DNA from: Verrucomicrobia bacterium ADurb.Bin006
Lineage (GTDB): Bacteria; Verrucomicrobiota; Verrucomicrobiia; Limisphaerales; J093
Assembly: GCA_002071485.1 (NCBI GenBank)
Contig: MWFF01000178.1
Span: forward strand, 1 to 48,877
Reading direction: 5' to 3'
DNA: 48,877 nt
In this document: positions 37,301 to 45,328 of the stretch, piece by piece
How the letters are laid out: each line of letters opens with the position of its first letter
Position numbering within the stretch: the stretch's first letter is position 1
Made by a program: the position numbers and the translations under genes
The notes under the pieces: generated by a model
Told to the model about the DNA's origin: nothing
Seen by the model: the letters and a program-made list of their open reading frames with translations, nothing else
Database searches by the model: none

Positions 37301-37729
37301 CACGCGCGTCTCGGTCTGCACCACGTAGCGCATAGCCTGGTCGGCCGTGATCCACGGCCCTCCGGATTGACTCCACCCGGGGCTGTTGAAGAACCCGATG
37401 TCGACACCCAGCCGTTGCCCCTCGAACACCGCGTGCTCGACCATCTCCCACCAGCGATCGCTCAGCATGTGCACCGGACCGCGCTCCCGGCCCGGCGAGA
37501 CGTGCCCGATCAGGGCCTCGCCGATGCCCACCCGGGCCATCGCCTCCAGGTCCCGGGTGATGCCTTCTCGCGAGATATGCTCATCGATCCAGTACCAGTA
37601 CACCCACGGACGCGTCTCCGCGTCCGGTCGGATGAAGCTCTCCGCCAGGCGATCCCCTGCCAGGGCTCCGAAGCCGCAGAGCCAGGGCAGCAGGGTCACG
37701 ACGGCCAGGGCCGCGATCAGACATCTCAT
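34301..37729 (-). CDS. Large exported glycoside hydrolase, GH106-like (alpha-L-rhamnosidase type)
   Basis: The 1142-residue protein has a signal peptide (MRCLIAALAVVTLLPWLCG). WVYWYWIDEHISREGITRDL then opens the TIM barrel in the way typical of GH106 and related rhamnosidase-like families. F5/8-like and beta-sandwich modules follow, and near the end comes TARYRTVLDIPEEYL with a jellyroll rich in WLDLG and VNGQALG. Length fits GH106 (1000-1200). It probably releases rhamnose from pectin or ulvan-like chains. The start codon at 37729 is immediately preceded by the 39-bp tandem RAYT repeats, so its native 5' region is missing; AAGG is the only weak ribosome binding site. The frame also runs on upstream through the repeats and over the transposase gene, which is a shadow. 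Confidence 0.82.
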   Translation of the reverse strand: MRCLIAALAVVTLLPWLCGFGALAGDRLAESFIRPDAETRPWVYWYWIDEHISREGITRDLEAMARVGIGEALIGHVSPGRERGPVHMLSDRWWEMVEHAVFEGQRLGVDIGFFNSPGWSQSGGPWITADQAMRYVVQTETRVRGPAQLEGVLPAPEGEYRDVAVLAFPMPAEQEAPILVRQPLPETPGASPGVERMFDGDTNTAFVFPRGTGTDRRWQVDLVLEGDRPVQGVSLHPVEHPFQVRVELHVSTDGRHYEPLRRIHFDRRRTMWNLGPMTWAPLTLACPATAARHFRLVFSELDAPGDAGFREIVFTGRPTLDYLVEKQLGKMYPEPLPGWDAYLWPPQAEPTSTLALGDVRNITGLMHAGGRLRWDVPEGEWVILRCGTLPTGAVNEPVPAEAKGYEVDKMSREGSRHHFASYIGAFLDRVPPERRRALRHVVIDSYEVGSQNWTPGLERVFVERLGYDPVPWLPVLSGRVIGSADLSNRFLWDLRRLVADLIAENYLAAFREAVNARGLKLWIENYGHWGFPAEFLQYGGQADIVSGEFWYRNHLWDLGSIELRGASSAAHTYGKPITSAEAFTAGFNFRQSPAAMKSRGDWAFTQGINHFVLHLYIHQPWEEQKPGVSAWFGMSYQRHNTWFEQSRSWIDYLRRCHFLLQQGSPTPDLLYFIGEDTPKMTGILDPPLPPGYDFDFVNAEVIQKRLSVKDGLLTLPEGVQYRLLVLPPLDTMRPELLAKIGQLVRAGAVVVGPPPRRSPSLSGYPCADAEVERRADEIWGPCDGVQATEHRHGKGTVFHGVAPADVLTRLGAVPDVVCGDSFVLWTHRRGKGFDVYFISNQSDQARELEIAFRVGARIPEFWCPVSGDIRRIVRFKTAGDYTHVTVPLGGHGSLFVVFRERSRGDQVVDLSPTPPGLSDVGEAAVQAAVCYARDNREFVATRARIACQVRRANGRSAALDSGPVPGPLEVAGSWTLCFPPGWDCPDRIVLERLMDWRESPVEGVRHFSGTARYRTVLDIPEEYLAGGDRLWLDLGAVATIAAVKVNGQALGVLWCSPYAVDITGAARAGANELEIEVTNLWWNRLVGDAKYPNGFPDGRGGFTGDAPKTFTTHKAWGPREELEPSGLLGPVRVHIERHVQLP

Positions 37730-37806
37730 AAGCCTTGGGGTCACATCTTCATTTTTGACAATTGGAATAAGTCTTGGGGTCACATCTTCATTTTTGACAA
37801 TTGCTC
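37729..37806. repeat. Tandem 39-bp duplication of the RAYT left end
   Basis: Two head-to-tail copies of a 39-bp unit start with TAAGYCTTGGGGTCACAT at 37729 and 37768 and run through CATTTTTGACAATTG. They differ at one internal base plus the last bases of the unit. The second copy is the left terminal repeat of the RAYT element and holds the transposase stop codon. A third copy is at 48087. Confidence 0.85.
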
Positions 37807-38887
37807 GCTGACCGCGTCGATCCGCTGCCGCCATGCCTTGTCTCTGTGAATCTGGCGTCGAACCCGCCGGATCGCCTGCGCCACCGCCGTGTACCTCACC
37901 CCGCCCGACAACCCCGCCAATTCCTCGAGCTTGAGCCGACCCCGCTGCCGGCCCAAATACAGCGCCGCGTCCCGACCCCAGTCGCCATACCGATCCCGGA
38001 ACTCCTCCCACCGCTCCCCGTGAACCGCTTCGACCGCCCCCACGACGCTTTCCCAGGGAACCCCACCGGGCAAATCCCGGCTGTGAGCTTCCTCGGCCGA
38101 TCGCGACTTCCAGGCGGCTCGCACCTCGACCACGAAACGCTCGCTTCCAAGCACGACCCCTGCAACCACTCGATCCCAGACCCGTTCCAGCCTCCCCTCC
38201 CGCAGCGGCGCCTCGTGATACGCCTCGAACGCCTTTCGCTGCTCTCCCGCCGTTCGCCCTCCACTGGCGCCCAACAGCGGCTGGCGCGTCAGCCAAGCCG
38301 GACAGGCCCTCAATCCGACATACGCCCCATACGAACTCCAGCGGTAATCCCGCAGAACACGAAGGCGCTCGCCCACCAGCCGGGCGCCAGGGTCCCGTGC
38401 CCCCGCCGTTTTCTGCAGTTGCTGGTCTTGTTTCGAAAGCCCCAACCGGGCCACACGCACGGGATTCAAATGGACATAGCGAGCCACTTCCAACCACTCG
38501 CTGTCGCCCCCCACCAGCACCGCGCCAAAGCGCCCCTGAAACAGGTGCCCGCTGCGCTGATGCCGGCGATTGAACCACACGCTATAGGACACGTTGAGCC
38601 ACTGCCCTGTCTGGCTCAGGTTGGCCTCGGGCGTTTCCAGCAGCAGATGGAAATGATTGTCCATGAGAACCCACCCGTGCAGCCGGGTCCCAAACCGCTC
38701 AGGCAGCTCGCCCAAAAGCTCGAGGAAATGCAGACAGTCCCGGTCGTCGCGGAAGATGGCCCGGCGCTCGTTGCCGCGCGCCGTCACATGATACCGTCCT
38801 CCGGCACGTTGAATCCGCAATGGACGAGCCATGCGGGAAGGATGGGCATTCCACGGCAAATGTCAATTATGAAGATGTGCCCCCAAG
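37773..38887 (-). mobile_element. RAYT element bounded by imperfect inverted repeats
   Basis: The left end (37773-37799) and right end (38861-38887) are 27-base inverted repeats matching at 24 positions. Both have an outer CTTGGGG(T/G) and inner CATCTTCAT. They enclose a single transposase gene. The element lies between the GH106-like gene and a region of decayed genes. Whether the whole unit moves, or only the ends act as REP-like substrates, cannot be told. Confidence 0.75.
37780..38832 (-). CDS. REP-associated tyrosine transposase (Y1, IS200-like)
   Basis: The 350-residue protein starts MARPLRIQRAGGRYHVTARGN and has the HUH motif in DNHFHLLLE (His60, His62) and the catalytic Tyr119 in ARYVHLNPVRV. 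This is the pattern of TnpA-REP single-strand nucleases. A C-terminal helical region of about 200 residues follows (SYGAYVGL, LARLSGGVRYTAVAQAIRRVRRQ-like), as in longer RAYTs. The stop codon lies inside the left terminal repeat, whose bases encode the last residues QLSKMKM. ATG 38832 opens the family N-terminus; 9 upstream codons are discarded. The gene looks intact. Confidence 0.93.
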   Translation of the reverse strand: MARPLRIQRAGGRYHVTARGNERRAIFRDDRDCLHFLELLGELPERFGTRLHGWVLMDNHFHLLLETPEANLSQTGQWLNVSYSVWFNRRHQRSGHLFQGRFGAVLVGGDSEWLEVARYVHLNPVRVARLGLSKQDQQLQKTAGARDPGARLVGERLRVLRDYRWSSYGAYVGLRACPAWLTRQPLLGASGGRTAGEQRKAFEAYHEAPLREGRLERVWDRVVAGVVLGSERFVVEVRAAWKSRSAEEAHSRDLPGGVPWESVVGAVEAVHGERWEEFRDRYGDWGRDAALYLGRQRGRLKLEELAGLSGGVRYTAVAQAIRRVRRQIHRDKAWRQRIDAVSEQLSKMKM

Positions 38888-39097
38888 TTCTATGGCTCGC
38901 GCAGGCGGTTCATGGGCAGGCCAAGTGCGCAACTGCGCAACAACACAACTCGATCGGACTTGACGCAGTCACGGCAGAATGCATAAAGGCCCTATGGTCC
39001 CGACGAGCGTCGGCCATCCACACGCCATGCATCGCTTGCTGCGGGAGGACTCGCGCAGGAATTGCGTGCATCCGGGCGTGCATGCGCGCTTGAGGAG
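38888..39097. other. Gap between RAYT and the pseudopilin remnant
   Basis: About 210 bases with no supported gene. Short frames on both strands have no recognisable products. Together with the remnant that follows and the gap 39329-39489, it makes about 600 bases without an intact gene. Confidence 0.5.
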
Positions 39098-39328
39098 GAG
39101 AACTCGGATCGCCTGCGCCAGAAGGGGAGCGTGCAGGCCTACAAGAATGCGGGCTGCGGCGGACCCACGTTGTACCGCCACGCCGAAGGCGCGGGTCTGG
39201 CATTCTACGACGGTCGCGCCCAGCGCCTGCGCAAAGAAAAGGTCTGGATCGCCGCGGACAAAAACGCGAACCCCAAGCGGCCCGGGATGTGGGTCGCAGA
39301 CCTCGAGACCTGGAGGCGCAACCATTAG
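39098..39328 (+). pseudogene. C-terminal remnant of an H-X9-DG pseudopilin gene
   Basis: The frame encodes AYKNAGCGGPTLYRHAEGAG followed by LAFYDGRAQRLRK and ends WVADLETWRRNH. His, nine residues, then Asp-Gly (RH-AEGAGLAFY-DG) is exactly the H-X9-DG motif that marks the C-terminus of the abundant prepilin-like proteins of Verrucomicrobia, Planctomycetes and Lentisphaerae. The N-terminal prepilin peptidase site and pilin helix are absent; the bases before 39098 do not continue the fold. It therefore looks like a 5'-truncated gene. Confidence 0.6.
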
Positions 39329-39489
39329 AATCCTTGACCGGCGAAACATGGAGTCAATCAGCGCGGCGATCCGCGGGTCGCCGATCGCCGGCGAGGAGCA
39401 CTCCGATCGGTGTGTCCGGACCGCGATCGGCGCGAAAGCGTACCCGAAGCCGTCGGAAGACATCACGTTGATCGAGGACTGATCGAGCC

Positions 39490-42375
39490 ATGAAGCTGTG
39501 CATCTTCTCGGGGTTGATCCTGACCGCGCTGTGCGCGGCTGCCGCCGAATTCCACGTCAGTCCCGGCGGCGATGATGCCAATGCCGGCACGAGGGACAAG
39601 CCGTTCGCCACGCCGGCCCGGGCGCAGCAGGCGGCGCGCGCGGCTGCCGGCAAGGAACCGGTGACGGTCTGGCTGCGAGGCGGGACCTACGCCCTCCCGT
39701 CCCCATTGGTCTTCACGCCGGCGGATTCGGGCACTCCGGATGCGCCGGTTGTGTGGCAGGCCTTTCCCGGCGAATCGCCGGTTATAAGCGGCGGGCTGAA
39801 GCTGGACCTCGAGTGGGAACCGCACCGCAATGGCATCCTGAAGGCCAGGGTGCCCGCGGGATTGACTTCCGATCAGCTCTTCGTCAACGGCCGGCGCCAG
39901 CTCATGGCGCGGTACCCGAATTATGATGCGAGCGTTCGGCCCTACGGCGGCTACGCGGCAGATGCGTTCGGCGCGGAGCGGGCCGCCCGGTGGGCTGATC
40001 CGGCCGGCGGCTACATCCATGCGATGCACTCCGCGCACTGGGGCGGCTACCACTACCGCATCACCGGCAGGAACGAGAAGGGCGAAATCATCTACGAAGG
40101 CGGCTGGCAGAACAATCGCCAGATGGGCATGCACGCGCAGCATCGGTACGTCGAAAACATCTTCGAGGAACTCGATGCGCCGGGCGAGTGGTTTCACAAC
40201 CCCAAGACCGGCACGCTGTATTTCTATCCGCCGGCTGGCATGGATTGGGATGGCTCCGTCGAGGTCGTGCGCCTGCGTCACCTCATCGAGTTCCAAGGCG
40301 CGCCGCCGGCCCCCGTCAGGCACCTCACCCTGCGCGGCTTCATCTTCCGCCATGCGGCGCGCACATTCATGGAGACCAAAGAACCGCTCCTGCGCAGCGA
40401 TTGGACCATTTACCGCGGCGGGGCGGTGCTCTTCAATGGGGCGGAGGATTGCACCGTGGCGGATTGCGAGTTTGACCAGCTCGGCGGCAATGCCGTCTTC
40501 GTCAACAACCGGAACCGCCGCGTGACGATCCGCGGCTGCGACCTCCATGACACCGGCGCGACTGCGGTGGCCTTCGTCGGCGACCCCCAGGCGGTGCGCA
40601 ATCCGCTCTTCGAGTACAACCAGCGCCAGCGTTTCGCCGACATCGACACGGCGCCCGGCCCGAAGACGGACAATTATCCCGCGGATTGTCTGGTCGAGGA
40701 TTGCCTCATTCGCGGGATGGGCGTAGTCGAGAAGCAGGCGACAGGGATACAGATTTCCATGTCGATGGGCATCACGGTCCGGCACTGCTCGATCTACGAG
40801 GCCTCGCGCGCCGGAATCAACATCAGCGAAGGCACCTTCGGAGGACACGTCATCGAGTTCTGCGACGTGTTCGACACGGTGCGCGAAACCGGCGATCACG
40901 GCAGCTTCAACTCGTGGGGCCGCGATCGGTACTGGGGCTTGACGGACGTGCCTCCCGGCGAATTGCCCAAGCTCGCCCGTCTCGACGCGGTGATGCCGAC
41001 CATCCTGCGCAACAACCGGTGGCGCTGCGACCACGGTTGGGATGTGGATCTCGATGACGGTTCGTCGAACTACGAGATCTCCAACAACCTGTTCCTGAAT
41101 GGCGGTCTCAAGTTGCGCGAGGGCTTTCACCGCCGGGTGTGGAACAACATCGCCGTCAACAACTCGTTCCATCCGCACGCCTGGTATGAGCACAGCGGCG
41201 ACGTGGTCACGAACAACATCTGGATGGGCGCCTACCGTCCCGCGGCGATGAGCGACAGCCTCGAGCGCTGGGGGCAAGACATAGACCGCAACCTGTTCAC
41301 CACCTCCGAGGCCGACCGTCTGCGATTCGCACAGAAGGGTTGCGACGAGCATTCCCTGGTGGGCGATCCGCTGTTCGTGGACCCGGCCAGAGGCGACTTC
41401 CGGGTTAAAGACGGGTCGCCCGCGCTCCGACTCGGATTCCGGAATTTTGCGATGGATCGATTCGGCGTGATGAAACCCGCGCTGCGGGCGATCGCGCGGA
41501 CGCCGGAGATGCCGAAGTTGGCAACACCTGGACCCACAGCGGACACGGCCCGCGCCGCCAATCGTGCCAAACCGCCGTGGTTTTGGCTCGAGGCGCGCAT
41601 TCGGGATCTCGAAGGCGAGGAGTACTCCGCCTTTGGGGTCAGCAGGGAATCGGGCGGAGTTCATCTGCCCGAGGTGCCGCCGGCATCGGCCGCGGCACGG
41701 TGCGGCTTGCAGAGCGGTGACTTGGTCCGGAGCGTCAACGGCCGGCCGGCGCGGACTGTGCGCGATTTGCTGCGGCTCCGCGATGCAGGGGAAGGCAAGG
41801 GATTGATTGTCGGATTTGTGCGTGGGCAGCAACTGAAACAGACGACCATCGAAAGCCAGCCATATGCGATCCCGGAATCCGCGTCTGCAGAAACTGAGTT
41901 CAGGACCGTCCGTCTGGCAAACGCCGGCGTGGCTCCGGTTCGGGCGGTGACCACCCGTCCTGATACGGTGAACGAGCCGGTCGCGACGCTACACGACGGG
42001 CGGTTGGCGGCCGACTACGGTCCGGTGTTCGGCAACGGCATCCGACTCGGTTTGTACAAGGCGGATCTGGGGACTGTGCGTGAGATCTCGAGTGTGGCGA
42101 CGTGGTCGTTTGATCAGAACGACAACCGCGGGTCTCAGCGGTTCACGCTCTTTGGCAGTGCGGCACCCGAAGATCCGGGCTGGGACGTGGCCGACCCCCA
42201 AAAGTTCACGCCCATCGCCAGCGTGGACAGCCGATGCGAAGGCCGGTTCCATGGGACACGCCTGCAGGGTGGCGCAGACTGTCGGCTCGGCTCATTCCGC
42301 TGGCTGGTCTGGGCGGTCTCACCGGTCACTGAGTTGGGTGAAAATACGGCCTATCAGGAGTTCCAGGTCAGGTAG
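39490..42375 (+). CDS. Secreted right-handed beta-helix protein with a PDZ domain (GH141-like)
   Basis: The 961-residue protein has a signal peptide (1-19). It opens EFHVSPGGDDANAGTRDKPF, then VTVWLRGGTYALPSPLVFTP and PVISGG, the usual start of parallel beta-helix glycoside hydrolases such as GH141. The beta-helix core covers about residues 270-620. A PDZ domain lies at about 715-790 (GLQSGDLVRSVNGRP), and a beta-sandwich of F5/8-like type (about 800-961) ends the protein. Beta-helix enzymes of this kind include alpha-fucosidases, xylanases and pectinolytic enzymes. A PDZ inserted behind a beta-helix is unusual. Confidence 0.8.
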   Translation: MKLCIFSGLILTALCAAAAEFHVSPGGDDANAGTRDKPFATPARAQQAARAAAGKEPVTVWLRGGTYALPSPLVFTPADSGTPDAPVVWQAFPGESPVISGGLKLDLEWEPHRNGILKARVPAGLTSDQLFVNGRRQLMARYPNYDASVRPYGGYAADAFGAERAARWADPAGGYIHAMHSAHWGGYHYRITGRNEKGEIIYEGGWQNNRQMGMHAQHRYVENIFEELDAPGEWFHNPKTGTLYFYPPAGMDWDGSVEVVRLRHLIEFQGAPPAPVRHLTLRGFIFRHAARTFMETKEPLLRSDWTIYRGGAVLFNGAEDCTVADCEFDQLGGNAVFVNNRNRRVTIRGCDLHDTGATAVAFVGDPQAVRNPLFEYNQRQRFADIDTAPGPKTDNYPADCLVEDCLIRGMGVVEKQATGIQISMSMGITVRHCSIYEASRAGINISEGTFGGHVIEFCDVFDTVRETGDHGSFNSWGRDRYWGLTDVPPGELPKLARLDAVMPTILRNNRWRCDHGWDVDLDDGSSNYEISNNLFLNGGLKLREGFHRRVWNNIAVNNSFHPHAWYEHSGDVVTNNIWMGAYRPAAMSDSLERWGQDIDRNLFTTSEADRLRFAQKGCDEHSLVGDPLFVDPARGDFRVKDGSPALRLGFRNFAMDRFGVMKPALRAIARTPEMPKLATPGPTADTARAANRAKPPWFWLEARIRDLEGEEYSAFGVSRESGGVHLPEVPPASAAARCGLQSGDLVRSVNGRPARTVRDLLRLRDAGEGKGLIVGFVRGQQLKQTTIESQPYAIPESASAETEFRTVRLANAGVAPVRAVTTRPDTVNEPVATLHDGRLAADYGPVFGNGIRLGLYKADLGTVREISSVATWSFDQNDNRGSQRFTLFGSAAPEDPGWDVADPQKFTPIASVDSRCEGRFHGTRLQGGADCRLGSFRWLVWAVSPVTELGENTAYQEFQVR

Positions 42376-42611
42376 CGGGTCTTACCCTGGCCCCATGACG
42401 ACGATTCCACTCGAAGTGCCGGACGAATGAAGCCATGAGGCGGTCAACCCCAATCCGACGGCGCCATAATCCGGCTGACACCGAAATCACGCCCCAGATC
42501 AAGCACGCCGGGGACAGCGTCGGCATCATCTTTCCCGACCACATCGTTTCCAACCGCAGCAGCTATTCAAGCCTCCTCGAACAGGGTGGGCTCGGAGCCG
42601 GCACATCTATC

Positions 42612-43898
42612 GTGAACCCCCAAAACTCGAATCGACACTCGAATCGCCACTTGCGAATTGCCCTCTTCGCGGCAGCCCTCCTGCCCCTCGGCGGCACATC
42701 CTGGTCCGCCGAGACGGCCGCGCTCAAGGATGTCTTCAAAGACCACTTCATGGTGGGGACCGCCGTCAATCGCGCCATCACGATGGGCGCCGGGTTCCGC
42801 CGAGGCCCTGAGCAGGCAAAGCAGGACGTCGCTCTGGTGAAGGCGCAGTTCAACCAACTCGTCGCGGAGAACGAAATGAAATGGGCGCTCCTTCACCCGC
42901 GGCCGGGAGCGGACGGCTATGACTTCAGGGCTGCCGACGCCTTTGTGAGCTTCGGCGTGAGCAACGCGATGGACCTCGCCGGGCATACGCTCGTCTGGCA
43001 TTCCCAGACGCCCGATTGGGTGTTTGCCGGCACGAATCCGCCGCCGCCAGGAGTCACCAACGCCGCCCCCACCCCATTTGCCAACCCGAGTGCGTCCGGA
43101 ACAAACCAGTTCGGGCGTGGGCGATTCGGTCGTGGCTTTGGCGGCGAACCCTTCGGCCGCTACACGGGGCCGCGCGCATCGCGCGATGAAATGCTCGAGC
43201 GGATGCGCGATCACATCCACACCGTCGTGGGCCGGTACAAGGGGAGGATCAAAGTCTGGGACGTGGTCAATGAGGCGCTCGCCGACGGCGGCACCAACAT
43301 CCTGCGCAACTCGCTCTGGCTCGAGATCATAGGTCCAGACTTCATCGCCAAGGCCTTCCACTACGCCCATGCGGCGGACCCGGAGGCGATTCTACGCTAC
43401 AACGACTACGGTTTGGAGAATCCGGCCAAACGCCGGAAGCTCATCACGCTGATCAAGTCGTTGCAGGAACAGAAGGTGCCGGTTCATGCCATTGGTTCGC
43501 AGGCTCATGTCAATGTCTCGACGACCTTCGAGACCATGGATCAGGCCCTGGCGGATATGGCGACGCTCGGCTTGCCCATTCACATCACGGAACTCGACGT
43601 CACCAGCGCGCAGGGTGGCCAACGCGGATTCGGGGCGGACATTGCGGACAACGCCGCGACCGCCCAGGGCGGCCTGGTCAGCGACGCCGACCGCAGACTG
43701 GCCGAGGCGTACGCGGGCCTCTTCCGGGCCTTCCTCAAACACGACAAGCACGTCGAGATGGTCACGTTCTGGGGCCCGAACGACGCGAACTCCTGGCGCG
43801 CGGGCGGCAAACCGCTGCTTTTCGACGCCAACTCTCAGCCCAAGCCCGCCTTCCACGCCGTCATCGCGGAAGCGAAGGCAGCACGCGCGAAGAAGTAG
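42612..43898 (+). CDS. Endo-1,4-beta-xylanase, GH10
   Basis: The roughly 428-residue protein is a GH10 xylanase. It has FNQLVAENEMKWALLHP, GHTLVWHSQTPDW, the acid/base glutamate (about E221) in WDVVNEAL, and the nucleophile (about E327) in IHITELDV, with the family's NDYG between. An insert of about 45 residues (Pro, Gly, Arg, Phe-rich, GRGRFGRGFGG) sits between the PDWVF loop and the RDEMLERM helix. The preferred start is GTG 42612, which leads into LRIALFAAALLPLGG as signal peptide. The frame is open from ATG 42435 but those first 59 residues look non-coding; a TTG at about 42648 is also possible. It acts outside the cytoplasm on xylan. Confidence 0.93.
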   Translation: MNPQNSNRHSNRHLRIALFAAALLPLGGTSWSAETAALKDVFKDHFMVGTAVNRAITMGAGFRRGPEQAKQDVALVKAQFNQLVAENEMKWALLHPRPGADGYDFRAADAFVSFGVSNAMDLAGHTLVWHSQTPDWVFAGTNPPPPGVTNAAPTPFANPSASGTNQFGRGRFGRGFGGEPFGRYTGPRASRDEMLERMRDHIHTVVGRYKGRIKVWDVVNEALADGGTNILRNSLWLEIIGPDFIAKAFHYAHAADPEAILRYNDYGLENPAKRRKLITLIKSLQEQKVPVHAIGSQAHVNVSTTFETMDQALADMATLGLPIHITELDVTSAQGGQRGFGADIADNAATAQGGLVSDADRRLAEAYAGLFRAFLKHDKHVEMVTFWGPNDANSWRAGGKPLLFDANSQPKPAFHAVIAEAKAARAKK

Positions 43899-44013
43899 GA
43901 GTGCGGCGGACCTGCACGGAGAGATGCTACGACTCGCACGCACGCGTGTCTCTCGACCACTTTTCCGTTCTGCCACCCAACCACCGGCAGGCCAAGGGCC
44001 CGATGCTGAGTTT

Positions 44014-45036
44014 TCACGCCACGAGCAAGAAATCCCGCCCCTCCTGGCGGCCCAGGCGACGCAACTCGGCGGTGATCAGTTCGCGCGCGCCGCGCTTGGC
44101 CACGCCGACGAGAATGAACGCGCGCGCGGGGTCAGGCAACGCATTCGGCCGGACCACCCACCGCCCATCGCGCGCGCGTCCGAGCTTGTTCGCGTCGATG
44201 TCGATGAAGCCCACGAAACGAATCCCGTCCGCTTCCAGGGCGAGAAAGCGTCGGCGCGTTACGCGGCCCGCGCCCCAGAGCCAGAACGCCCGGTCCGCCG
44301 CCACGTGACGTTTGAGCCAGCGGGCCAGATACAGGCTTTTTGTCCGGTAAAACGCCTCGGTGCGGTAGCGCGCGTCGGTGCGGGACAGGCGCGCGGGCAG
44401 ATCGTTCCACACGAGCAATTCGGCGTTCACTTTGCCGAAGCGGACCCCGGCGTCCATCCAGCGCAGCCACAGTTCGTAGTCCTCCGGGAAATCGCCCTCC
44501 GCGTAACCGCCGTGTTGGGCCAGTAGTTCGCGCCGGAACACGACGCTCGGATGCGCCACAGGCGACTCCACAAAACGCCGCAATGCCATGTCCTCCGGCG
44601 TGAGCAGTGCGTTGGTCCAGTCGACGTGCGCCGCATAACCCGCCTGCGACGCCCGGTCGCCTCCGTACCGGACGCGGCAGGACACCACCCCGATGCGCGG
44701 ATGACGTGCCAGGAAATCGGCCTGCCGTTGCAGACGCTCGGGCAGCATCAGATCGTCCGCATCCATGCGCGCGATGAACTCGCCGCGCGCCGCCTCGCAG
44801 CCCGCGCGCAGCGCGGCCACGATTCCAACGGGCCGCAGGGACAACACGCGGATACGGGCATCCGCCCGTGCGGCACTGCTAAGAATGCGATGTGTTTCGT
44901 CCGTCGAACCATCGTCCACGGCCACCAGTTCCCAGGCGACGAACGTCTGGGCCCGGATGCTCCCGAGCGCGGCGGGCAGCGTGCCGGCCGCGTTGCGCGC
45001 GGGCAGCACGATCGAGATTCTCGGGATGCGGTTCAT
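44014..45036 (-). CDS. GT2 glycosyltransferase with an extra C-terminal domain
   Basis: The 340-residue protein has a GT-A domain: RISIVLPARNAAGTLPAALG, AVDDGSTDETH and the metal-binding RMDADDLMLPERL, with the acceptor-side FPEDYELWLRW. A C-terminal segment of about 90 residues starts WLWGAGRVTRRRF and continues GIRFVGFIDIDANKLG. This resembles a Rossmann-like NDP-sugar or nucleotide-binding domain and is unusual for small GT2 proteins. ATG 45036 starts next to the fold; the frame opens at 45147 without similarity. Sugar and acceptor are unknown. Confidence 0.87.
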   Translation of the reverse strand: MNRIPRISIVLPARNAAGTLPAALGSIRAQTFVAWELVAVDDGSTDETHRILSSAARADARIRVLSLRPVGIVAALRAGCEAARGEFIARMDADDLMLPERLQRQADFLARHPRIGVVSCRVRYGGDRASQAGYAAHVDWTNALLTPEDMALRRFVESPVAHPSVVFRRELLAQHGGYAEGDFPEDYELWLRWMDAGVRFGKVNAELLVWNDLPARLSRTDARYRTEAFYRTKSLYLARWLKRHVAADRAFWLWGAGRVTRRRFLALEADGIRFVGFIDIDANKLGRARDGRWVVRPNALPDPARAFILVGVAKRGARELITAELRRLGRQEGRDFLLVA

Positions 45037-45232
45037 GTGGCGTTCGAGCAGCGATTGAGCCGCTCGTCCGCGCGAGTCAACAAAGAACTGGTCGTTGTCG
45101 CAATCCTTTAGCCCGGATGTTTCACGAAGCTTCACGGAGTCGGACATCGGGGTTCCGGCAAAACCGCGTTGAGCGGCGTCGTCGGGAAACGGCGACGGAG
45201 GGACGCCTTGCGTCCTGCGCGTGTGCCATCCC

Positions 45233-45280
45233 GCGTTTTCGGTGTCGCGTTTTCGCGTTTTCGGGTGTTGCGTTTTTCGG
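45233..45280. repeat. Degenerate GCGTTTTCGG low-complexity repeat
   Basis: Five variants of GCGTTTT(C)GG(TGT) follow each other between the GT2 gene and the peptidase gene. No function is suggested; it may be a polymorphic microsatellite in the shared upstream region. Confidence 0.5.
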
Positions 45281-45328
45281 GTTGATTCACGCCGGGAGGG
45301 GTCCGGTACAAAACGGCGACCTCCTCAT

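Noticed and set aside
37730..38578. N-terminal extension of the GH106-like frame across the repeats and the transposase
   Set aside because: Repeats IVKNEDVTPRL twice because it is translated from the tandem RAYT ends; the real protein starts at the signal peptide at 37729.
37801..39093. 430-codon plus-strand frame over the RAYT gene
   Set aside because: Antisense shadow of the transposase, which has intact HUH and Tyr motifs on the minus strand.
39329..39482. Frame ending SEDITLIED just before the beta-helix gene
   Set aside because: No recognisable family and no clear start; could be more gene debris but this cannot be supported.
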